DNA from: Streptomyces sp. NBC_00224
GTDB taxonomy: Bacteria > Actinomycetota > Actinomycetes > Streptomycetales > Streptomycetaceae
DNA: 64,000 nucleotides
Assembly: GCF_041435195.1 (NCBI RefSeq)
Contig: NZ_CP108107.1
Location: 1 to 64,000 of the forward strand
Direction: 5' to 3'
In this document: piece after piece, positions 58,470 through 64,000 of the stretch
Layout: each line of letters starts with the position of its first letter
Position numbering within the stretch: the stretch's first letter is position 1
Made by a program: the position numbers and the translations under genes
The notes under the pieces: generated by a model
Databases searched by the model: none
What the model saw: only the letters and a program-made list of their open reading frames with translations
What the model was told of the DNA's origin: nothing

Positions 58470-59222
58470 TTACTGCGTCTGCTGGTGGCGGGCCACGCGT
58501 CGGCTCAGCGCCAGCACGGCTCCACCGGTGATGAGCAGCGTGCCGCCGGCCGCGCCGAGGACGAGCGGCAGGCTGTCGCTGCCGGTGTCCGCCATCTGCG
58601 GCGGCTTGCTCTCCTGGGGCGGCTTGCCCTGGTGCGGCGGCTGGTTGTCACCCGGAGGGGTGGTGTGGCCGGGCGGGGTGGTGTGGTCCGGAGTCCCCGG
58701 GTGGGTCGGCTTGGTGTGGGTGGGAGTGGGGTGCGGGTGGGGGTGCGGGTGGGGGTGTTTGGTCGGCGTGTGCGACGGCTTGGGGTGGTGCGGGGGGTGG
58801 TGAGGGTGCTTGGAGGGGTGGTGCGGGGACGGTTGGTGGTGGGAGGGGTGCGGGCGGGGGGTGTCGCCGCTGTGCTCATGGCCGTAGTCGTCGCCGTGGT
58901 CGTCAGCGGTGCCGTTGTCGTGCCCGTGTCCGTGTCCGTGCCCGTAGCCGGGGCGGTCGTGGTCGTCGCGGGCGTAACCGTCGTGGTCGTCGCGCGGGCC
59001 TGATGCGGAGTCAGCGCCGCTGGCGGCCTGGGAGTCGGCCCGGGAATCAGCCTGGGGGTCAGCCTGGGCGGCGAACGGGGCCGACGCCGCGCCCGGCGGC
59101 GTGGAGGAGCGTTCCCCGACGGGATCGCCACTGGCCGCGGCCGCGCTGTACGCCGTACCCAGCGTGGTGATGAGGCCTGCCACCAGGGCGGCCCGTGCGA
59201 CAGAACCAGAGATGTTGTGCAT
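58470..59222 (-). CDS. His/Pro-rich sortase-anchored surface protein
   Basis: The 250-residue protein has a signal peptide, an Ala/Asp/Ser segment, a GHGHGHGHDNG cluster, a long His/Pro/Thr linker (HPHPHPHPHP, HPPHHPKPSH) and a C-terminal sorting signal: QMADTG, a hydrophobic helix and an RR tail. It lacks a chaplin domain, yet the linker resembles that of the long chaplin at 30399. A role as a wall-anchored spacer or metal-binding surface protein is likely. ATG 59222 has GAAGGG at 10 nt. Confidence 0.85.
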   Translation of the reverse strand: MHNISGSVARAALVAGLITTLGTAYSAAAASGDPVGERSSTPPGAASAPFAAQADPQADSRADSQAASGADSASGPRDDHDGYARDDHDRPGYGHGHGHGHDNGTADDHGDDYGHEHSGDTPRPHPSHHQPSPHHPSKHPHHPPHHPKPSHTPTKHPHPHPHPHPTPTHTKPTHPGTPDHTTPPGHTTPPGDNQPPHQGKPPQESKPPQMADTGSDSLPLVLGAAGGTLLITGGAVLALSRRVARHQQTQ

Positions 59223-59425
59223 GCCGAACAAACCCTTCGACGGGAATGCGGGGAGAAAGACCAGATGGTCATAGGAATACTCCGGGCATCGCGGGAAGGG
59301 CCGTATCCGCGGGCGTGTCCGTACGGGAGGGGGTGCGCGGCAACCCGTCTAGCGCAAGTCGGATGATCTGTTCGGGTCTACGGGGCTGTGGGCCTACGGG
59401 TTTATGGGCGTGGTCCCACCCGGTC

Positions 59426-60685
59426 TCACTTGGAGGCGAACGCACACCGCTGTGCGCGTACGCGGTTGTCGAAATTGGAATGCCCGAGATCCGGCACGCC
59501 CACGGCACGCAGGGCGAGCGGGCGGCTCAGCAGTTCGCGCAGCAGGGCTTTGATCTCGACGCGGGCGAGATGGGCGCCGAGACAGTAATGGGGCCCGCCG
59601 CCCCCGTACCCCAGATGGGGATTGGGCCGCCGGGTGATGTCGAAGGCGTCCGGGCGGTCGAACACGGCCTCGTCGCGATTGGCGGAGGCGTAAAGCAGCA
59701 TGACCCGGTCCCCGGGCACAAAGGCCTGCCCGCCCAGAGTATGAGGACGGATCACATGCCGCCGGAATTGAATGATGGGAGTGGAGACGCGGACGATTTC
59801 GTCGACGGCGCCGTCGGCGTACCGCTCGAAGTCGGAGGTGAGCAGTTCGCGCTGCTCGGGGTGGTCGGTGAGCAGGGCGAGCGCGTGCGCGATGGCGTTA
59901 CGGGTGGTCTCGACGCCGGCGACCATGAGCAGCGAGAAGAAGGAGCCCAGCTGGCGGGTGCTGAGGGCCTGCCCGTCGACGTCGGCGCTGACCAGGGCGG
60001 AGATGAGGTCCCCGGTGGGCCGCCGGCGCCGCTCACGCCCGAGCGCGGCGACGGTGAGCTGCATCCGGCCCAGCGCCCGCAGTCCGCGCCCGGGCACCCG
60101 GATGCGGGCCCGCAGCGTACGGGCGACCCCGGCGTTCTCGGAGGCCCGGTCGACCTGGCGGGCGATCTCCACCCGGCCCGGCTCGGGCACGCCGAGCATG
60201 TCGCAGATGACCTCGAAGGCCATGCGCGAGGCCGCGGCGGAGACGAACTCGTCGGCCCCGGTGGCCACGAGGTCGTCGACGATACGGGCGGCGAGGTCCC
60301 GGATCCCGCTCTCGGCGTCGGCGAGGACGCGGGGGGTGAAGGCCCGCGAGACCACGCGCCGCAGCTGGGCGTGGCGCGGCCCGTCCAGGTTGACCATGGA
60401 GTCCCCGAACACCCCCCGCACCCAGCGGGGCGGCTCGGGGGACGTGGCACCGGGCGCGCTGGCGAACACGTCGGCCATCCGGCTGGCCTCGACGACGTCG
60501 GCGTGCCGTACGAGCGCGTAGAACCCGCGCTCGGGCCGCCGCCTCCCGGCCGCGGCCCGCTCTACGAAGTAGGCGGGCCGGTCCAACTGCCGCAGCAGGG
60601 CGAAGGCTTCGAGGCGGCGCTCGCGGGGGAGTGTCCAGAACCGCGGATCGGCGAGATCGAATTCGACACCGTCCGTGTGATTCAT
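59426..60685 (-). CDS. Cytochrome P450
   Basis: The 419-residue protein has the I-helix oxygen motif AGVETTRN, the ExxR motif in DEIVRVS, and the heme loop GGGPHYCLGAHLAR with the Cys ligand. It is a soluble class I P450. Ferredoxin and reductase genes are not adjacent. ATG 60685 is chosen since the upstream extension is low complexity. Substrate unknown. Confidence 0.94.
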   Translation of the reverse strand: MNHTDGVEFDLADPRFWTLPRERRLEAFALLRQLDRPAYFVERAAAGRRRPERGFYALVRHADVVEASRMADVFASAPGATSPEPPRWVRGVFGDSMVNLDGPRHAQLRRVVSRAFTPRVLADAESGIRDLAARIVDDLVATGADEFVSAAASRMAFEVICDMLGVPEPGRVEIARQVDRASENAGVARTLRARIRVPGRGLRALGRMQLTVAALGRERRRRPTGDLISALVSADVDGQALSTRQLGSFFSLLMVAGVETTRNAIAHALALLTDHPEQRELLTSDFERYADGAVDEIVRVSTPIIQFRRHVIRPHTLGGQAFVPGDRVMLLYASANRDEAVFDRPDAFDITRRPNPHLGYGGGGPHYCLGAHLARVEIKALLRELLSRPLALRAVGVPDLGHSNFDNRVRAQRCAFASK

Positions 60686-60759
60686 ACGATCCGTACTACT
60701 CGCACTACCCGTACCAACGGACAATGTCCCACCCGCCACTAAGTCGCACAAAATGGAAG

Positions 60760-60788
60760 TCCGCCCCCGGGTGATCCCCGAGGGCGGA
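60760..60788 (-). terminator. Terminator hairpin
   Basis: Near-perfect arms TCCGCCCCCGGG (60760-60771) and 60776-60788 form a hairpin about 50 bp after the small secreted gene on the minus strand. Confidence 0.6.
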
Positions 60789-60835
60789 AAGATCGGGCAA
60801 GGGGAAATGGGACTCCCCTGAAACTGCCCGCGAAC

Positions 60836-61093
60836 TCAACTGACCAGGTCGTGCCCGGCCTTGGCGGCGTCAGTCCCGGCCTTCACGGCATCCCCGACTG
60901 CCTTGACCCGCTTGTTCAGATTGGGCCCGACAATCCCTTCGGCCACGGGCTTCGCCTTCTGCCCGGCGACGGAGGCCGTCTGTGCGGCGCTGCTGATGGT
61001 CCGGCCGAGGTCAAACGCCTGAGCAGAAGGTGCCACTGCAGCCACCAACGCCGACCCTGCCACCACAGTACTGAGAACTCGACATACATTCAT
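60836..61093 (-). CDS. Small secreted helical protein
   Basis: The 85-residue product has a signal peptide (VLSTVVAGSALVAAVAPSAQA) and a mature part that is helical and Ala/Lys-rich (RVKAVGDAVKAGTDAAKAGH). No Cys. No known family. It may be a matrix or surface component like its neighbours. ATG 61093 is chosen over an upstream start with a polar leader. Confidence 0.68.
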   Translation of the reverse strand: MNVCRVLSTVVAGSALVAAVAPSAQAFDLGRTISSAAQTASVAGQKAKPVAEGIVGPNLNKRVKAVGDAVKAGTDAAKAGHDLVS

Positions 61094-61194
61094 GCCCGTA
61101 CAACGCAATAGGCACGAAGAAGGCACGCCCGCGCGATGGGCGTGCAATGCCCTGCCTTTTGCGTATCCGTCGGGCGTGTGGCGGTCTTTGCCGG

Positions 61195-61842
61195 TCAGCC
61201 GACGGTGATCTCCAGGCCGGTTGCCGTGACCCGTACGGATACGGCGGTGAGGTCGGCGACGGTTGCGTCCGCGTCGAGTTCGTGGGCCTGGTGGGTTCTG
61301 GTGAGGGCGATCGTCTTCATTCCGGCGGCCCGGCCCGAGGTGAGGCCGGCGGGGGCGTCCTCGACGACCACGCAGCGGGCCGGGGCGACGCCCAGCCGCT
61401 CGGCGGCCAGCAGGAACGGCTCGGGGTGGGGCTTGTGGTGGGTGATGTCGTCGACCGTGACCAGGTGTGCGGGGCGGATGCCGACCTGGGCGAGACGGGC
61501 CTCGGCCACGCGCCGGGTGCCGGACGTCACCACGGCCCAGCGGTCCGGCGGGAGCGCGGCGAGGAGTTCGGGCGCGCCCGGGACGGCCACGACGCCGCCT
61601 GCGACCGCGTCCGCGACCTCGGCGTCCTCCAGCCGGGCCACGGCCTCGGCGACCTGCGCGGCGGGCAGCAGCTCGGCCACGATCGCGGCGGCCGGCCTGC
61701 CGTGCACCTCGACGCGGGCGACGTCCTCAAGGGTCATGCCGTACGCCGCGGCCCACCCGGTCCACGCCCGTACGACCGAGCGCATGCTGGAGACGAGCGT
61801 CTCGTCGCTGTCGAACAGGATGGCGTCGGCTGAGAATTGCAT
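61195..61842 (-). CDS. HAD-superfamily phosphatase
   Basis: The 215-residue protein has HAD motif I FDSDETLV (nucleophile Asp), motif II VVTSGTRR, Lys in HHKPHPEPFLLA and motif IV VVVEDAPAGLTSG. It matches the beta-phosphoglucomutase/phosphoglycolate-phosphatase-like group that acts on sugar phosphates. The frame is open upstream to 62934 but runs antisense to the sigma factor; ATG 61842 is the real start. Confidence 0.88.
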   Translation of the reverse strand: MQFSADAILFDSDETLVSSMRSVVRAWTGWAAAYGMTLEDVARVEVHGRPAAAIVAELLPAAQVAEAVARLEDAEVADAVAGGVVAVPGAPELLAALPPDRWAVVTSGTRRVAEARLAQVGIRPAHLVTVDDITHHKPHPEPFLLAAERLGVAPARCVVVEDAPAGLTSGRAAGMKTIALTRTHQAHELDADATVADLTAVSVRVTATGLEITVG

Positions 61843-61931
61843 GATCGGTGAGCGTAGTCGGTGGGTTGGCGCAGGTCGGTCCGGCCCCGGGTTCGGCGGG
61901 CCGGGCCGGGCCGACCTGCGGTTGTCCGCCG

Positions 61932-62876
61932 TCAGGCGTCCGCGACCGTGATCTCCAGTTCGCTCAGGCGGGCCGGTTCCGCGATGACGTCGATCTCCGT
62001 GATCGCGTCGTCGGCGAAGGTGAAGCGGAGTGCCACGCGCAGGCGGCCGTACGGGGCCATGGTGAGGCCGGGGGTTCCGTCGACCAGGGCCACGCCGGTG
62101 AAGCGGGCGCGGCCGATCGCGGCCATCGCGGCCTTGGCGACCGTGACGGCGCCGCCGAGGAAGATGGGCTCGGGGGAGGGGACGACCGCCTTGTCGGCGC
62201 GCAGGACCACGTCGGGGTGGAGCAGTGTGACCAGGGCTTCGAAGTTCCCCTCGCGGGTGGCGGCCAGGAAGGCCTGGGCTACCTGGCGGCGGCGGGCCAG
62301 GTCGGGGGCGGGTGCGGTGGTCCCGCCCTTGACCCGTCGGCGTGCGCGGCTGGCCAGTTGGCGGGCGGTGGCCGGGGTCCGCTCGATCATCGGGGCGATC
62401 TGGTCGAAGGGCACGGCGAACATGTCGTGCAGGACGAACGCGAGCCGTTCCGCCGGGGAGAGCGTGTCGAGTACGACGAGCAGCGCGTGCCCGACCGAGT
62501 CGGCCATGACCGCTTCCTGCTCGGGGTCGGGCCGCCCCTCCTCCTGGTCGGGGCCGCCGGTGTCGGCGTCGGGGGTCACCTCGTCCAGCGGGTCCTCGCC
62601 GCGGGTGCGGCGGGTGCGGAGCATGTTCAGGCACACCCGCGCCACGACCGTCGTCAGCCACCCGCCGAGGTTCTCGACGTCGCTGATGTCGGCGCGGCTG
62701 GCGCGCAGCCAGGCGTCCTGCAGGGCGTCCTCGGCCTCGCTGAGCGAGCCGAGCATCCGGTAGGCCACCGACCGCAGATGGGTCCGGTCCTGCTCGAAAC
62801 GGTCCGTCAGTGTCTGTGTCTGCGCCGGTGTTTGCGCCTGCGCCTGCGTCTGTGGCTCCGCTATGTGCTCGTCCAT
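61932..62876 (-). CDS. ECF41-type sigma factor with SnoaL-like C-terminus
   Basis: The 314-residue protein has region 2 (LSEAEDALQDAWLRA), region 4 (LSPAERLAFVLHDMFAVPF, ATARQLASRARRRVKG) and a C-terminal SnoaL-like domain of about 110 residues (AFLAATREGNFEALVTLLHP). This plan is that of ECF41/SigJ factors, whose extension replaces an anti-sigma factor. ATG 62876 has GGAGGA at 9 nt. The divergent reductase is the kind of target gene these factors control. Confidence 0.9.
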   Translation of the reverse strand: MDEHIAEPQTQAQAQTPAQTQTLTDRFEQDRTHLRSVAYRMLGSLSEAEDALQDAWLRASRADISDVENLGGWLTTVVARVCLNMLRTRRTRGEDPLDEVTPDADTGGPDQEEGRPDPEQEAVMADSVGHALLVVLDTLSPAERLAFVLHDMFAVPFDQIAPMIERTPATARQLASRARRRVKGGTTAPAPDLARRRQVAQAFLAATREGNFEALVTLLHPDVVLRADKAVVPSPEPIFLGGAVTVAKAAMAAIGRARFTGVALVDGTPGLTMAPYGRLRVALRFTFADDAITEIDVIAEPARLSELEITVADA

Positions 62877-62980
62877 TGGCCCCATTCCTCCGGTCACATT
62901 CCTCACGCGCGGTGTGTCCAGAGAAGTAGATCACCGCTTACCTGCTCATCTTCTACGAAACGAATTGAGGAGCAGCAGCG

Positions 62981-63745
62981 ATGGCGTCAACGATCCTGGT
63001 CACCGGTGGCACCGGCACGCTCGGCGGTCATGTCGTCCCGCTCCTGCTCGACGCGGGCCACCACGTACGCGTGCTCAGCCGCCACGGTCGCGAGGACGGC
63101 GGCGGTGTCGAGTACGTCGCCGCCGACCTGCTGCGGCCCGAGGGGCTCGGGCTCGCGGTCGACGGCGCCGACGTCGTCCTGCACCTCGCGGGCGGTCCCA
63201 AAGGTGACGACGAGGCGACCACCAACCTTGTACGGGTCGCCTCCGACGTCGGGGTGCGGCACCTCGTGTACGTCTCCGTCATCGGCGCGGACCGCGTCCC
63301 GCTGGGCTGGTTCGGGGCGAAGCTGGCGGCCGAGCAGGCGGTGAGGCTGTCCGGCATTCCGTGGTCGGGGCTGCGCGCGGCCCAGTTCTACGACCTGATC
63401 CTGCTGATGGCGCAGAAGATGACCAAGCTGCCGGTCGTCCCCGTTCCGGCGGGCCTGCGCTTCCAGCCGGTCGACTCGCGTGACGTGGCGGCCCGGCTGG
63501 TGGAGCTGACCCTGGGCGAGCCGTCCGGGCAGGCGCCCGACCTGGCTGGGCCGAAGACGTACGGGATGGGGGACCTGATCCGTACGTATCTCCAGGCGCG
63601 CGGCACGCGTCGGCTGCTGGTTCCGGTGCCCCTGCCGGGCAAGGCGGGGCGCGCCTACCGGGCGGGCGAGAACCTCTGCCTGGACGGCACGGCCACGCTG
63701 GGCGAGCGCACCTGGGAGGCGTTCCTCGCCGAGCGACTGGGGTAG
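62981..63745 (+). CDS. NAD(P)-binding epimerase/reductase (atypical SDR)
   Basis: The 254-residue protein starts with TILVTGGTGTLGGHVVPLLL (dinucleotide motif) and has VEYVAADLLRPEGL and YVSVIGADRVPLGWFGAKLA. It belongs to the NmrA-like/extended SDR group. GAGGAG precedes ATG 62981. It is divergent from the ECF41 factor, a known arrangement in which the sigma factor drives the reductase gene. Confidence 0.88.
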   Translation: MASTILVTGGTGTLGGHVVPLLLDAGHHVRVLSRHGREDGGGVEYVAADLLRPEGLGLAVDGADVVLHLAGGPKGDDEATTNLVRVASDVGVRHLVYVSVIGADRVPLGWFGAKLAAEQAVRLSGIPWSGLRAAQFYDLILLMAQKMTKLPVVPVPAGLRFQPVDSRDVAARLVELTLGEPSGQAPDLAGPKTYGMGDLIRTYLQARGTRRLLVPVPLPGKAGRAYRAGENLCLDGTATLGERTWEAFLAERLG

Positions 63746-63801
63746 TCCTTATTCCTCGGTTCCATGCGGTTTTCGCATCGCTGGTTGGTAGGGTGGGGTC
63801 T

Positions 63802-64000
63802 ATGGGAGGACTGGGGCTTGAGGAGTCGCTGCGGTTGACCGTGGCGGCGCTGATGCAGGCGACGGGCGAGTCGCAGCGGGACCTGGCCGTGGTGCTGGGT
63901 CTGACGCAGACTCAGGTGTCGCGGCGTCAGGCGGGCACCACGGCGTGGAGCCTGCGCGACTGTGATGTGCTGGCCGCGCACTATGGGATCGGTTCTCTGG
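63802..64000 (+). CDS. HTH regulator, partial at window end
   Basis: The visible 66 codons encode an XRE-like helix-turn-helix (ATGESQRDLAVVLGLTQTQV, then SRRQAGTTAWSLRDCD). The gene continues beyond 64000. TAGGGT at 63789-63794 is 7 nt before the ATG, suggesting a leaderless transcript. Confidence 0.75.
   Translation, partial: MGGLGLEESLRLTVAALMQATGESQRDLAVVLGLTQTQVSRRQAGTTAWSLRDCDVLAAHYGIGSL

Noticed and set aside
1..64000. Insertion sequences or transposons
   Set aside because: No transposase or integrase was recognised on either strand; the scar at 32.2 kb shows no IS remnant.

Overview
The window is typical Streptomyces DNA: very high GC, third-codon-position GC bias, GTG and TTG starts, many 4-bp ATGA/GTGA gene overlaps, several apparently leaderless genes, and the genus-specific chaplin and rodlin families. 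It reads as the junction of a plasmid-like replication and partition core with a large island of cell-surface and developmental genes. Together with hairpins at the very start that resemble linear-replicon telomeres, this suggests one arm of a linear plasmid or of a linear chromosome carrying integrated plasmid functions. That assignment is inference.

Layout. 1-200: short-loop hairpins and a separate inverted repeat. 0.26-2.9 kb: methyltransferase and divergent GntR regulator with two matching operators and a small-gene target. 3-7 kb: secreted ricin-type lectin, NlpC/P60-like protein, an HTH-TM-lectin fusion and a GH43 glycosidase. 7.2-13.5 kb: assorted membrane, lipoprotein, regulator, MBL, GNAT and NmrA genes, plus a tRNA-like element with a strong terminator. 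14.3-18.9 kb: parA-parB with eleven copies of the palindrome TATCACGSCGTGATA, five of them inside the parB reading frame. 17.4-22.9 kb: a sigma-factor operon, an MmyB-type regulator, a regulator with a 33-bp palindrome upstream, and a lipoprotein metallopeptidase. 22.9-26.7 kb: a repeat-rich probable origin followed by a prim-pol/D5-helicase operon.

27-31.8 kb holds three rodlins, a short chaplin and an unusually long two-domain sortase-anchored chaplin. 32-42.7 kb holds a rearrangement scar, a LysR regulator, an MMPL exporter with a two-component system, a GH26-like secreted glycosidase, and a small operon with an 8-bp-periodic CTAG operator array. 42.8-52.4 kb is an eight-gene polysaccharide operon (glycosyltransferases, polyprenyl-phosphate sugar transferase, polymerase, MurJ/Wzx flippase, deacetylase, Wzz-like protein, acyltransferase). 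52.7-61 kb has three more short chaplins, several small secreted proteins, a tyrosinase operon (melC1-melC2), a His/Pro-rich wall-anchored protein and a P450. 61-64 kb has a HAD phosphatase, an ECF41-type sigma factor divergent from a nucleotide-sugar-like reductase, and the start of a regulator that runs off the end.

Functional reading. The chaplins, rodlins, wall-anchored proteins, polysaccharide operon and tyrosinase would together build and pigment the aerial-hypha surface. Several rodlin and chaplin genes have sequences resembling the sigma-BldN promoter (CGTAAC-N16-CGTTGA). The most unusual signal is the partition locus, where the likely centromere array is also protein-coding: a 36-bp unit in parB gives a 12-residue DLSRRD peptide repeat. 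The origin repeats similarly run into the primase gene.
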